Origin: Pseudomonas sp. UBA1879
GTDB lineage: Bacteria > Pseudomonadota > Gammaproteobacteria > Pseudomonadales > Pseudomonadaceae
Assembly (NCBI RefSeq): GCF_002338065.1
Contig: NZ_DDHJ01000015.1
Coordinates: 508,273 to 572,272, forward strand
Length of the DNA stretch: 64,000 nucleotides
Direction of reading: 5' to 3'
A model generated the notes under the pieces. It ran no database searches. It was not told where the DNA came from and saw nothing but the letters and a program-made list of their open reading frames with translations. Of the stretch, positions 7,422 through 16,040 are shown in pieces; the first letter of the stretch is position 1, and every line of letters begins with the position of its first letter. The position numbers and the translations under genes were made by a program.

Positions 7422-8441
7422 CTACCCCGACCATGACTGAGCGCTGACCCAGTGCCCTTCTTTCGTTTCGGCATTCCACCAGATGGTATGCAGCAATGGG
7501 AATGTCCGGGCGATATGCAGCGCCTGGACTGGATCACTTTCAACGTAGTGGGTACACCCCAGTTGACGCGCATGGGTCGCCTTGAAACGGGCGACATCTG
7601 CAGGGGCATCGCTAAAGATGGACGGGTCTCTCATCACAAGCTTCAATCCCGCAAACCCATGACTGTTCAACCAGCGCTGAGTACGCTGTCGATCCATTTC
7701 AGGCCTGCCGGTAATAATCGCAACTATGTTGTTCAGCGCCGGGGTGACATCGTACGGCAGCAACCCATCTCTCTCGGCAAGCGCGGACTCCAGGCATTCC
7801 TCATAGACATGCAACGGCACGTCTGGAACTAGAACACCATCCAGATCAATACCGTAATAAGCGAAGGTATGGTCAGGGTCAACGTTCACTCTGGATCCGA
7901 CTAAAGCCTCTTGCCACTGCGTTCGATACGCATCGGTAAACGCTTGGCGCTCCCAAGGGAAGATCGAGTAGTAACCCCGACTGTCCAGGGCATAGTGAGG
8001 TCTGATTCGGCTGAGGTCATCGTATGCGCCGGTCAGGGTCTGCACGACTATGCCTTGTCGCTCCAAGAACCGAACACAGTCGATCAGCGTAAATCCTGCG
8101 CCTGCAATGTCCTCGCACAACAAAACTTTTGAGCCTGCGTCTGGCATGGGAAGTGACGAGTCCCATGCCACGGTGCGCGTGGATCGCTCGTATCGCAGAA
8201 ACCCGACCTCCACCCCTGTGACATGGGAAACCATTAAAGCCAAAGGCCCTCCCCCGCGCAGTACTCCCACAATGCGCTGAAAACATTCGGCTCGGAGGTG
8301 CACCTGCAGAGAGGAAATCCACTGATCCAGTTTTTGATATGAGACCTCAATCAGAGGTCTGCCCAAACGCTCGGCGCTGTCGTCAATCACAGAAGAACTC
8401 TTTGGTAACGAATGTCGATCGGGTGCCAAGGCCTTTTCCAA
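7422..8441 (-). CDS. Phosphoribosyltransferase-HAD hydrolase fusion
   Basis: A protein of about 339 residues with two enzyme domains. The N-terminal part has a PRPP-binding loop, VLLCEDIAGAGFTL (residues 106-119), typical of type I phosphoribosyltransferases. The C-terminal half opens with a HAD motif I, DLDGVLVPD (199-207), with both Asp present, followed by a TGRP motif and WLNSHGF. The substrate is unknown; a base or nucleotide is salvaged or dephosphorylated, by family. The assumed start is a TTG just after the stop of the anti-sigma gene; a GTG 51 bases further in (8390) is an alternative. It is the third gene of the sigma factor operon, so it may belong to that stress response. Confidence 0.75.
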   Translation of the reverse strand: MEKALAPDRHSLPKSSSVIDDSAERLGRPLIEVSYQKLDQWISSLQVHLRAECFQRIVGVLRGGGPLALMVSHVTGVEVGFLRYERSTRTVAWDSSLPMPDAGSKVLLCEDIAGAGFTLIDCVRFLERQGIVVQTLTGAYDDLSRIRPHYALDSRGYYSIFPWERQAFTDAYRTQWQEALVGSRVNVDPDHTFAYYGIDLDGVLVPDVPLHVYEECLESALAERDGLLPYDVTPALNNIVAIITGRPEMDRQRTQRWLNSHGFAGLKLVMRDPSIFSDAPADVARFKATHARQLGCTHYVESDPVQALHIARTFPLLHTIWWNAETKEGHWVSAQSWSG

Positions 8442-8444
8442 ACC

Positions 8445-9086
8445 TCACCATTTGAGCAGCATCGGGCCGAGTAAACCGCCAACGGTCGCAGAGATAGTCA
8501 TGCCCAGGACATAGCGAGCCGCCCAAAAAGACATTTCGATTTCTGGGCAATGCAGGCAGTAAATAAACGCTGCCGTGGCCCCGGCAATGAGGCCAGCAAC
8601 GGCACCGGCCAAAGTCAGATGCGTAGGCGCAAGCCGCTTCATTGCGTGCAACAGGGCCCCCAACCCTGGAAGGGACAGCGCTGCGATATCGAGAGGGCAG
8701 CTGCGCCAAAGCCGATCCGACACCAAACTCCATGCGGTGCCACTCGGTGAATGATAAAGCGAAATTATTGAGGCTGATGCGATACAAACCAACGGCACAA
8801 CAATGCCGAACCATGCCCCTCTTACTGCCTGTCCCGGCTGAGACAAACGACTGGCGACGATCAACCCACCCATCATCATCGAGAAGCTGAACCCGAGTTT
8901 TGCCCAGAAGACATCCGTCAAAATTGCAGCATGAATATCTGGACGGATACCTAGTATCGCGATGAGCAAAACTGTGCAACCAAGCAAACCACACGACATT
9001 GCATAGACCAGTCGGTTACGCACTTCATGTGGATCGACGGCAGAGGATGAGTCTGCAAGAAATTCTATGAGCCGCTTTGTATTCAT
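8445..9086 (-). CDS. nrsF: NrsF-type (DUF1109) anti-sigma factor
   Basis: A 213-residue integral membrane protein with about six hydrophobic segments after a short cytoplasmic N terminus, MNTKRLIEFLADSSSAV. This is the layout of the NrsF/DUF1109 family that holds SigF-type ECF sigma factors at the membrane. Two Cys near the last helices (YCLHCPEIE) resemble the paired Cys that such proteins use to sense oxidants or metals. The start is taken at the ATG at 9086, since the family begins this way; longer versions overlap the sigma gene. It lies 40 bases downstream of the sigma gene on the same strand. Confidence 0.8.
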   Translation of the reverse strand: MNTKRLIEFLADSSSAVDPHEVRNRLVYAMSCGLLGCTVLLIAILGIRPDIHAAILTDVFWAKLGFSFSMMMGGLIVASRLSQPGQAVRGAWFGIVVPLVCIASASIISLYHSPSGTAWSLVSDRLWRSCPLDIAALSLPGLGALLHAMKRLAPTHLTLAGAVAGLIAGATAAFIYCLHCPEIEMSFWAARYVLGMTISATVGGLLGPMLLKW

Positions 9087-9126
9087 TTTCTGCATGCCCA
9101 AGGCTTTGGGGTCACGGGGCAAAGGT

Positions 9127-9678
9127 TCATTTCGAACCGTTGCGATAGAAGGTAGCCAACACCTTGATTGCTCGATGCAACGCCACACGGACTGCGCCTT
9201 CGGACATTCCGAGTTGCCGGGCTGTATCCCGTACACTGCTTCCTTCAAGCGATATCAGTTCGACGATGTCACGTTGAGGGGATGAAAGCTGGCGCAAAAG
9301 CACCTCCAGCGAGGGACTCAGTGTGGGGTCAAAGCCCTCCTCTGCTGGGAGGCTTTCGATCACGTCATCCAAGGGCACCTCGACACGTCGACCACGACGG
9401 CGCATTGAATCGATGAACTTGTTCCGTGCGATCACCGAAATCCAAGGGCTAACTGGGTATCTCGCATCCCATGTGCCTCGCTTCAAATGGATCGCCAGTA
9501 AAACTTCTTGAACAACATCCTCTGCGTCAGCTTGGGCTCCGAATTGACTGCAACGGAACTTCACCAATCCCCGGAGATAGGGGGTTACTGATTCGAGAAA
9601 CTGCCTATATGCATCTGTGTCCCCGGCGTTTCCCCGAGCGAGCAGGAGGCTCCATTTGACTTCAAGGCTTTCGGTCAT
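9127..9678 (-). CDS. ECF sigma factor, SigF type
   Basis: A 183-residue extracytoplasmic-function sigma factor. Region 2 contains DAEDVVQEVLLAIH and SPWISVIARNKFIDSMRR. Region 4 contains SPQRDIVELISLEGSSVRDT followed by the helix-turn-helix MSEGAVRVALHRAIK. The start MTESLEVKWS is preferred over an ATG 63 bases upstream. The anti-sigma gene follows directly. A promoter-like GTAACA-N16-CGAA motif lies about 140 bases upstream on the same strand and resembles the GTAACC-N16-CGAA sites known for Caulobacter SigF, so autoregulation is likely. In that system the inducers are heavy metals and oxidants; the inducer here is not known. Confidence 0.9.
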   Translation of the reverse strand: MTESLEVKWSLLLARGNAGDTDAYRQFLESVTPYLRGLVKFRCSQFGAQADAEDVVQEVLLAIHLKRGTWDARYPVSPWISVIARNKFIDSMRRRGRRVEVPLDDVIESLPAEEGFDPTLSPSLEVLLRQLSSPQRDIVELISLEGSSVRDTARQLGMSEGAVRVALHRAIKVLATFYRNGSK

Positions 9679-9816
9679 GCTCCGCCTATGGCTTTCAAAA
9701 CAGGCTGTTGAATGTTTGGGGTGCGACTTGGGATGCAGCATCGGAGATCGCCAATTGCTCGCCTCACAAGCCCCCCCGCAAGACGGGTTCGGGGACAGGT
9801 AGTCCGTTTCAGCTAA

Positions 9817-9842
9817 TTCGTCTCCATCCCTGAATTTGTTAC
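9817..9842 (-). promoter_or_regulatory. Predicted SigF-type promoter for the sigma/anti-sigma operon
   Basis: Read on the minus strand, GTAACA (9842-9837) and CGAA (9820-9817) are separated by exactly 16 bases. The same motif and spacing occurs on the plus strand at 9949-9974. The match to the Caulobacter SigF consensus is from memory of the family; the duplication is directly visible. Confidence 0.65.
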
Positions 9843-9948
9843 AGGCTTTTCATTTTTAATTTTCGCCATGGCCATGGGCTGATCAGTTATTCAGGGAGGA
9901 TGCAGCATCCCCCGATCCATAAGGCCTGATAAAAATTTTGTTGCTGCT

Positions 9949-9974
9949 GTAACAAATAGGCAGTCACAAACGAA
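9949..9974 (+). promoter_or_regulatory. Second SigF-type promoter, facing rightward
   Basis: GTAACA (9949-9954), 16 bases, CGAA (9971-9974), identical in both boxes to the site at 9817-9842 but pointing the other way. It lies about 60 bases before the decayed HD-GYP gene. The 358 bases between the sigma gene start (9678) and that gene (10037) hold these two sites and no gene. Confidence 0.65.
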
Positions 9975-10036
9975 ATCAGTAGCGTGAGTGGTGTACACCG
10001 AGCCGTTCCTAATCCCTCTTGAATGCAGAGGCCCCA

Positions 10037-10376
10037 ATGACGCTGATGCAAAGGTTGAATGACTGGTCGAGCATGTCTCCACCCTCCTCTCCATTACCAC
10101 CGTCGATCAATATTGATCCGCCGCTACTAGCCAGCCTGCTATCCATGACCTCGCTTGTTGAAGCGCGTGATCCCTATACCGGTGGGCATCTCTGGCGGGT
10201 TTCCAATATTGCTCACTGCTGGCACCAGAGGCGGGGCTTACCCATGCGGAAGTCCAATTGATCGCGCTGGGAGGCTCCGTTCATGACTTAGGGAAGATGA
10301 TGAAGTGTCTGGCGATGCCAGGCGTCGTTTACAACGTTCATCCACTCGGTGCATGGAAACCCGTGCAGTATTTATG
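10037..10376 (+). pseudogene. Decayed HD-GYP-type phosphodiesterase gene
   Basis: The frame from 10037 begins with a Pro/Ser-rich stretch and then LVEARDPYTGGHLWRVS, the entry to HD-GYP domains. A frameshift near 10212-10217 moves the reading to LLAPEAGLTHAEVQLIALGG and then VHDLGK, the HD signature. After that the sequence loses similarity and stops near 10376. A functional enzyme would continue for well over 100 residues with the GYP motif, which is absent. So it is a truncated, frameshifted remnant. It is the first reading frame after the rightward SigF-type promoter. Confidence 0.65.
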
Positions 10377-10386
10377 AGCATTTCTG

Positions 10387-10962
10387 ATGACCGCAACGTC
10401 GCAACGGTTGTTTAATTTCATCGCTGGGGAACAGGGGCCCTGGCAGATACGAAGCAACACCAACCTGGTTGGTGCGCCATTGCCAACCGCGTCAAGGCTC
10501 GAGGTTGTAGGCAGCTGTACAGCGCCCCTCCAATACGTTTCTGCCTGGCAGCTACAAGGGATCACCAGCAACGATCGTTACGTAACCCGCGATGAGAAAA
10601 CAGCCTTGACGGCTCGCCAGCCTGACCTCGGTCGCTCATCAGCGACCTGTGCAGCGCTGATCGCGCTCCGTAAGCATTCAGGTTGGTGGGGACTGACTCA
10701 GGATGAACGCAGAACCATCGTCGAAGAACAATCGAACCACATCGCCATCGGCATGAAGTACCTGCCGGCAATTGCGCGACGCTTGTACCATTGTCGAGAT
10801 CTTGCACACTCACAACCGTTTGACTTCATTACCTGGTTTGAATTTGCCCCGCAAGACACTCCTGCATTTGACGAACTGTTGAAATCGCTACGTCGCTCAG
10901 TGGAATGGCAGTTCGTTGAGCGTGAGGTCGACATCCGAATGGTGCAGGCTGACGCATCATGA
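10387..10962 (+). CDS. Chlorite-dismutase-family protein
   Basis: A 191-residue protein resembling the short chlorite dismutase/coproheme decarboxylase family. Recognisable sections are GITSNDRYVTRDEK, then LTQDERRTIVEEQSNHIAIGM and FDFITWFEFAPQ, followed by a C-terminal EWQFVEREVDIRM. In the family a His in the central section binds haem iron; the His in the SNHIAIGM segment is in the expected place. It appears intact although both neighbours are decayed. Its stop overlaps the start of the decayed chemoreceptor (ATGA). Under the upstream SigF-type promoter it could act in an oxidant response; this is inference. No clear ribosome binding site was seen. Confidence 0.65.
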   Translation: MTATSQRLFNFIAGEQGPWQIRSNTNLVGAPLPTASRLEVVGSCTAPLQYVSAWQLQGITSNDRYVTRDEKTALTARQPDLGRSSATCAALIALRKHSGWWGLTQDERRTIVEEQSNHIAIGMKYLPAIARRLYHCRDLAHSQPFDFITWFEFAPQDTPAFDELLKSLRRSVEWQFVEREVDIRMVQADAS

Positions 10963-11308
10963 ACACATCCGTGAGAGGTAAATTGGTAGCGGGTTTTGGA
11001 GCCGTGCTGCTACTGACCGCACTGCTGACGTGGAGCGCCTCTATAACGCCAACCAGTTGGCCTCACGAAGCCAGTCACTGGTGGATAGCATTTCCTTGGA
11101 CAGTCAGATAGCCAAGATACGGTTTCAAGAAAACGAGTTTGATCGTTCGGCCCAAGACACAGCAGTCGAAGCTTTTCACTGAGAGATTAAACGGCTCGAC
11201 GAAATCGTCGACGAAGTCCACAGCGGATCAGGCACTGACGCAAGTGCAGAACTCTCGCGCCTTAGCGTTGAACTCACAACCTGGGTGCGATGCTCCAAGG
11301 TCGCTTGA
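10959..11308 (+). pseudogene. Decayed methyl-accepting chemotaxis protein (5' end)
   Basis: The frame starts as a typical chemoreceptor, MNTSVRGKLVAGFGAVLLLT, with the first membrane helix. It then shifts frame near 11030 to the ligand-binding region (LYNANQLASRSQSLVDSI, then AKIRFQENEFDRS). An in-frame TGA follows, and a helical tail runs to a TGA at 11306. Most of the sensor domain and the whole signalling domain are missing. It overlaps the stop of the chlorite-dismutase-family gene, suggesting these once formed an operon. Confidence 0.65.
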
Positions 11309-11383
11309 GTCATTGGGCGGGCATGCATGATCGTGTTCGCTTCCTGCAATCTTCACCCACCTCATGAGAGAAGAGCCAAGTCA

Positions 11384-11845
11384 ATGGACAAACACATTCT
11401 TGAGCGATTGGAAAAGGCAGGATTGGTATTGCCACCGGCACTCCCAGCCAAAGGGCTTTACCACTCCGTTGTTGAAACGAATGGGGAACTTTACGTCTCT
11501 GGCCTCGGGCCGATCGTGGATGGAAAACCTTTGACCGGAGTCGTGGGGCAAGACATCGACTTGCCGAACGCGAAGCACGCCGCGCGAATCACCGCGCTAC
11601 TGATCCTTGCAGCTGTCGAACAATACTGTGGCCTGCAGAACATCCTGCGCTGTACCCGCATGACGGTATATGTGAAAGCTGATGAGCGCTTCGTTCGTCA
11701 TCCCGAGGTTGCGGACGGTGCGAGTGAAGTCCTAAGAGATGTTTTCGGTGAAAACCTGCTACCTGCGCGAAGTGCGATTGGTGTTTACACATTACCTTTC
11801 GCGATCCCTGTGGAAATCGACAGCGTCTTCCAACTCAAATGCTGA
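11384..11845 (+). CDS. RidA (YjgF/YER057c) family protein
   Basis: A 153-residue protein of the Rid superfamily. The chosen ATG gives MDKHILERLEKAGLVLPPAL; in-frame codons further upstream belong to the intergenic region. Family features are NGELYVSGLGPIVDGK near the N terminus, a long helix with ITALLILAAVEQYCG, and the C-terminal NLLPARSAIGVYTLP. The Arg in the ARSAIGV motif is the position that binds the imine/keto carboxylate in deaminating members. It is longer than classic RidA (about 128 residues), as in the Rid subgroup with an N-terminal extension. The substrate is unknown. It stands alone between the decayed chemoreceptor and the LysR gene. Confidence 0.85.
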   Translation: MDKHILERLEKAGLVLPPALPAKGLYHSVVETNGELYVSGLGPIVDGKPLTGVVGQDIDLPNAKHAARITALLILAAVEQYCGLQNILRCTRMTVYVKADERFVRHPEVADGASEVLRDVFGENLLPARSAIGVYTLPFAIPVEIDSVFQLKC

Positions 11846-11915
11846 GCGACTCAGGCCATTGCAAGTGGGCCACGCATTGATCTCACGTTCGACGCCCTAC
11901 ACTGCCTTCGCCGCA

Positions 11916-12833
11916 TCAAAAGACGAAATCATGCCCCAACTCCCCTTCCATCCACTCGAGGAACCTCCTGACCCTTGGGAACGTCGAGTGAGCCTTGGGA
12001 AATACCAAGTGATGAGCTGCCACCGGCGCAGTCAGGCTTTCGGGTGCCACCTCCACAAGCGATCCCGAGGCCAGGTATTTCTGGGCCAGCAACGTGCTTT
12101 CCAGAGCAAATCCCAGCCCATGACTCGCGGCTTCTAGAGTCATGTATGAGCGGTCAAAACTCAGGGCATACGGGTGCTCCGGGCGGGCCAACCCGTGCTG
12201 AGCGAACCACTCTGGCCACTTCAACAGCGTGGCCTCAGAGAGAATCAAATCCCTTTCAAGCATATCCGTCGCACTGATGACCGGATGCCGCGCAAGCAAT
12301 TTGGGAGATGCCAGAACAGCAAAGGTTTCATTGCGTACCGTTCGTACTTCATAGCTCGGCCAGTTGGGTTGGCCATGGCGGATATCTACGTCGATTTTGT
12401 CACGGCTGAAATGCAACGATTCGTACGAGCATGACAGGTTGATCTGAATATCCGGGTGGCTGATGCGGAACGCCTCCAGCCGGGGCATCAACCAGAGCAG
12501 TCCAAAGCTCGGCGATGAATGAAGGCGCAAGCAGTCCAGGCTCACGTCACTGGTAGCACGCTCTGTCGCCATTTCCAGGCTATGCAACAGGCCAGAAATG
12601 TCTTTCAAATATTGCTGGCCAACCGGGGTAAGCGTCACGCCACGGGCCGCTCGAACGAATAGCTGACGACCAATCATCGCTTCCAGTTTTGCCAACTGAT
12701 GACTCACTGCTGATGGCGTCAGATCCAAGACTTCTGCAGCACGCGCGAGGTTTCCGAAACGGGCCGTTTGTTCGAAGGCTTGAATAGCTCTCAGCGGTGG
12801 CAGGTTTGACGGCGGGTATTGATCATGGGGCAT
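11916..12833 (-). CDS. LysR-family regulator (GcvA-like)
   Basis: A 305-residue LysR-type regulator. The N-terminal winged helix-turn-helix spans about residues 10-70 (LPPLRAIQAFEQTARFG, then LDLTPSAVSHQLAKLE) and the inducer-binding domain about 90-300. The start at ATG 12833 is preceded by CGGGAGCG. It is divergent from the SDR-MFS-transketolase operon across about 190 bases, the usual arrangement for a LysR protein that controls the neighbouring operon in response to its substrate. The inducer is unknown. The sequence of the first helix and of the effector domain is closest in style to GcvA/AmpR-type members. Confidence 0.9.
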   Translation of the reverse strand: MPHDQYPPSNLPPLRAIQAFEQTARFGNLARAAEVLDLTPSAVSHQLAKLEAMIGRQLFVRAARGVTLTPVGQQYLKDISGLLHSLEMATERATSDVSLDCLRLHSSPSFGLLWLMPRLEAFRISHPDIQINLSCSYESLHFSRDKIDVDIRHGQPNWPSYEVRTVRNETFAVLASPKLLARHPVISATDMLERDLILSEATLLKWPEWFAQHGLARPEHPYALSFDRSYMTLEAASHGLGFALESTLLAQKYLASGSLVEVAPESLTAPVAAHHLVFPKAHSTFPRVRRFLEWMEGELGHDFVF

Positions 12834-13022
12834 GGACGCTCCCGTACGGTTTTTACAGTGTTTTGGGGATAACCCATTCAATCATCTGGACTGCGGCTTG
12901 ACGAGAGGTGAATTTTTTTCAGCTACGAGTGACGTTTGCATCATTGCTCAGCAAACCGACTCGTAACACTCTGAATCATCGATTACTGAAATCGAACATA
13001 AAAACAATCAGAGGTAACTCTC

Positions 13023-13772
13023 ATGCTTCTTCAAGGCAAAGTCGCAATCATTACGGGTGCGGCATCCGAACGTGGAATCGGTCGCGCCACTGCCGTCACC
13101 TTCGCCCAACACGGCGCCCATGTCGTCATTCTGGATCTTGATGAGTCTGCAGCACGTGATGCTGCTGCCACGCTGGGCGAAGGCCATCTGGGCTTAGCCG
13201 CTAACGTCGCGGATGAAACTCAAGTCAAACATGCCGTCGCCAAGGTGCTGGAACGCTTTGGTCGCATCGACGTGCTGGTCAACAACGCCGGTATCACTCA
13301 ACCCATCAAGACCCTGGACATTCGCCCTTCCGATTACGACAAAGTGTTGGACGTCAGTCTGCGCGGCACTCTGTTGATGTCACAGGCAGTTATCCCGACG
13401 ATGCGCGCCCAGTCGTCCGGCAGCATCGTGTGCCTGTCGTCGGTCTCCGCTCAGCGCGGCGGCGGCATCTTCGGTGGCCCGCATTACAGCGCCGCCAAAG
13501 CGGGTGTACTCGGTCTGGGCAAAGCCATGGCCCGAGAGTTCGGCCCCGACCAGATCCGGGTCAACTCCATCACGCCTGGCCTTATTCACACTGACATCAC
13601 CGGTGGCCTGATGCAAGATGAGCGCCGTCACGCCATCATCGACGGCATTCCCTTAGGGCGTCTGGGTGCGGCTCAGGACGTGGCCAATGCCGCGTTGTTT
13701 CTGGCAAGCGACCTCTCCTCCTACCTCACCGGTATCACTCTGGACGTGAACGGCGGCATGCTGATTCACTGA
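13023..13772 (+). CDS. SDR-family oxidoreductase
   Basis: A 249-residue short-chain dehydrogenase/reductase. The cofactor loop is TGAASERGIGRA (about residues 12-23), the NNAG motif is present, and Ser plus YSAAK (about 158-162) form the catalytic set. An Asp (VILDLDE) after the second strand suggests NAD rather than NADP. AGAGGTAA precedes the ATG. It is the first gene of an operon with a sugar-acid-type transporter and a split transketolase, so it probably oxidises or reduces a polyol, ketose or sugar acid before C-C cleavage. The substrate is inference only. Confidence 0.88.
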   Translation: MLLQGKVAIITGAASERGIGRATAVTFAQHGAHVVILDLDESAARDAAATLGEGHLGLAANVADETQVKHAVAKVLERFGRIDVLVNNAGITQPIKTLDIRPSDYDKVLDVSLRGTLLMSQAVIPTMRAQSSGSIVCLSSVSAQRGGGIFGGPHYSAAKAGVLGLGKAMAREFGPDQIRVNSITPGLIHTDITGGLMQDERRHAIIDGIPLGRLGAAQDVANAALFLASDLSSYLTGITLDVNGGMLIH

Positions 13773-13871
13773 CGCTGAGTGGGCGGGCTACCCACGGCTC
13801 GCATTGTTCTGGATCGATGATTCACCGGGCTGACCGCCTGGTGGTCTATAAAAACAAGAGATCAGACCATC

Positions 13872-15173
13872 ATGATAACCACCATGACCCTCGATGCGGT
13901 CTCGACCGTACGCTCAAATGCTTATCGCAAAACAGCTTGGCGGCTCATGCCGTTCCTGATGTTGTGCTACTTGTGCGCCTATCTGGATCGCGTCAACGTC
14001 GGCTTCGCCAAGCTGCAAATGATGAACGACCTGTCCCTGAGCGAGACCGTATACGGCCTTGGGGCGGGCATGTTCTTTATTGGTTATTTCCTCTGCGAGG
14101 TGCCCAGCAACCTGATCCTGCACAAGGTCGGCGCACGTCGCTGGATCGCCCGGATCATGATTTCCTGGGGCATCATTTCCGCCCTCTTCGCCTTCGTCGA
14201 AACCGCCTGGCAGTTCTACGCCCTGCGCTTTCTGCTGGGGATCGCTGAAGCAGGTCTGGCCCCGGGTCTGCTGCTGTATCTGACTTACTGGTTCCCATCC
14301 TATCGCCGCGCCAAGATGACTGTTCTGTGGTTCGTCGCCATCCCGCTGTCGGGGATGATCGGCGGCCCGCTGTCGGGCTGGATCATGAACAGCTTCGCAG
14401 GCTTCCATGGCTGGGCGGGCTGGCAGTGGATGTTCGTCATCGAGGCAGTGCCCACCGTTATCGTCGGACTGCTGGTACTCACGTATCTGAAGGACGGCGT
14501 GCATCAAGCGACCTGGCTCAGCGACGATGAAAAAGAGCTGGTCAACAAGGAACTGGCTGAGGACAACAGCCGCAAAGTCACCCACGCTTCGCCTCGCGAA
14601 TTCATCCGTGATCGTCGCCTGTGGTTGCTGGCGTGCATTTACTTCTGTGTGGTGATGGGCCAATACGCCATTACCTTCTGGCTGCCGACGCTGATCCGCA
14701 ACGCAGGTGTCTCCGATCCTCTGCACATCGGACTGCTGACCAGCCTGCCGTACATGTGTGCCATCGTCGCCATGCTGTTGATGGGCCGCAGCGGTGACAA
14801 GCACCGCGAACGTCGCTGGCACCTGGTCGCGCCGATGATCGCAGGCGCCATCGGCCTCACCCTCGCGGCCATTCTCGGCGGCAACCTGGTGATGTCAGTG
14901 CTCAGCCTGTGCCTGGCGGCCGCCGGGGTACTCTCGGCGTCGTCCCTGTTCTGGATGCTGCCCACTACTTTGCTCGGCGGAGTCTCCGCGGCGGCAGGTA
15001 TCGCCGGGATCAACAGCTTCGCCAACCTTGCGGGCTTCTGCTCGCCCTACCTGATCGGCTGGATCACCACCACGACCGGTTCTAGCGCCATCGGCATGTA
15101 CCTGATCACCGGCGTGCTGTTTATCGGGGCCTCGCTGGTTCTGCGCATCCCCGCCGCTTCGGTCAATCGTTGA
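13872..15173 (+). CDS. MFS transporter, anion:cation symporter type
   Basis: A 433-residue major facilitator with about 12 membrane helices. The ACS-family signature appears early: YLDRVNVGFAKLQM, followed by GLGAGMFFIGYFLCEVPSNL and KVGARRWIARIMISWG. Such transporters import organic anions such as sugar acids, tartrate or aromatic acids with protons. It lies between the SDR and the transketolase genes on the same strand, so it should import the substrate of this pathway. The start is taken at ATG 13872; an ATG four codons later is possible. A close relative (same motifs) is encoded at 19302-20642. Confidence 0.9.
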   Translation: MITTMTLDAVSTVRSNAYRKTAWRLMPFLMLCYLCAYLDRVNVGFAKLQMMNDLSLSETVYGLGAGMFFIGYFLCEVPSNLILHKVGARRWIARIMISWGIISALFAFVETAWQFYALRFLLGIAEAGLAPGLLLYLTYWFPSYRRAKMTVLWFVAIPLSGMIGGPLSGWIMNSFAGFHGWAGWQWMFVIEAVPTVIVGLLVLTYLKDGVHQATWLSDDEKELVNKELAEDNSRKVTHASPREFIRDRRLWLLACIYFCVVMGQYAITFWLPTLIRNAGVSDPLHIGLLTSLPYMCAIVAMLLMGRSGDKHRERRWHLVAPMIAGAIGLTLAAILGGNLVMSVLSLCLAAAGVLSASSLFWMLPTTLLGGVSAAAGIAGINSFANLAGFCSPYLIGWITTTTGSSAIGMYLITGVLFIGASLVLRIPAASVNR

Positions 15174-15191
15174 GTTCTCGGAGTTATCACC

Positions 15192-16040
15192 ATGACTGCT
15201 AATACACCCGATACCGCGCTTTCGGTACTGGCAGAGCGCGCCTATAACATTCGCCGCCATGCCCTGCGCATGGGCCAGGTGCAGGGCCAGGGCTATGTCG
15301 GCCAGGCCTTGGGCGCGGCCGACCTGCTGGCGGTGTCGTACTTTCACGCGTTGCGCTATCAGCCGCAGAGCCCTGAGTGGGAAGAACGCGACCGCTTTTA
15401 CCTGTCGATTGGTCACTACGCCATCGCCCTGTACGCCGCGCTAATCGAAGCCGGAGTGATTCCGCTCGACGAACTGGAAACCTACGGCTCGGACGACAGC
15501 CGCCTGCCGATGTCGGGTATGGCGGCCTACACGCCGGGCATGGAAATCACCGGTGGCTCCCTTGGCCATGGCTTGGGCATCGCCGTCGGTGCGTGCTTGG
15601 GGCTCAAGCGCAAAAATTCGGATTCATTCGTATACAACCTGCTCTCCGATGGCGAGCTGAATGAGGGCTCGACCTGGGAAGCAGCGATGTCGGCCTCGCA
15701 CTGGAAGCTCGACAAGCTGATCGCGATCATCGACGTCAACAACCAGCAGGCTGACGGTCACTCCAGCGAGGTACTGGCGTTCGAACCGATCGTTGACCGC
15801 TGGCAGGCTTTTGGCTGGTTCACCCAACGGGTGGACGGCAATGACATCGGCGCGCTGGTCTCCGCCTTTGACGCCGCGCGCAATCATCAAGGCGCCCAGC
15901 CTCGGGTAATCATCTGCGACACCAAGATGGGCAAGGGCGTGGACTTCCTCGAAACCCGTGAAAAGACGCACTTCATCCGCGTCGATGAAAACGAATGGGA
16001 TCTGGCATTGGAAAACCTGAAGGTCGGGAGAACCGTATGA
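15192..16040 (+). CDS. Transketolase, N-terminal (ThDP-binding) subunit
   Basis: A 282-residue protein equal to the first half of transketolase. It has GQVQGQGYVGQALGAADLL (family His/Gly region), GSLGHGLGIAVG, and the thiamine diphosphate motif LSDGELNEGSTWEA ending with DVNNQQADG. A GGAG precedes the ATG. The second subunit starts inside its stop codon (ATGA), so the two are made together and form one enzyme. Split transketolases of this type often act in catabolism of unusual sugars or sugar acids rather than in the pentose phosphate pathway. The donor ketose cannot be read from the sequence. Confidence 0.9.
   Translation: MTANTPDTALSVLAERAYNIRRHALRMGQVQGQGYVGQALGAADLLAVSYFHALRYQPQSPEWEERDRFYLSIGHYAIALYAALIEAGVIPLDELETYGSDDSRLPMSGMAAYTPGMEITGGSLGHGLGIAVGACLGLKRKNSDSFVYNLLSDGELNEGSTWEAAMSASHWKLDKLIAIIDVNNQQADGHSSEVLAFEPIVDRWQAFGWFTQRVDGNDIGALVSAFDAARNHQGAQPRVIICDTKMGKGVDFLETREKTHFIRVDENEWDLALENLKVGRTV

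Noticed and set aside
10338..10571. Minus-strand frame opposite the start of the chlorite-dismutase-family gene
   Set aside because: The plus-strand gene has clear family motifs; this frame has none.
13914..14822. Open frame opposite the MFS transporter
   Set aside because: Gln/Asp/His-rich shadow of a membrane protein gene; no start signal.
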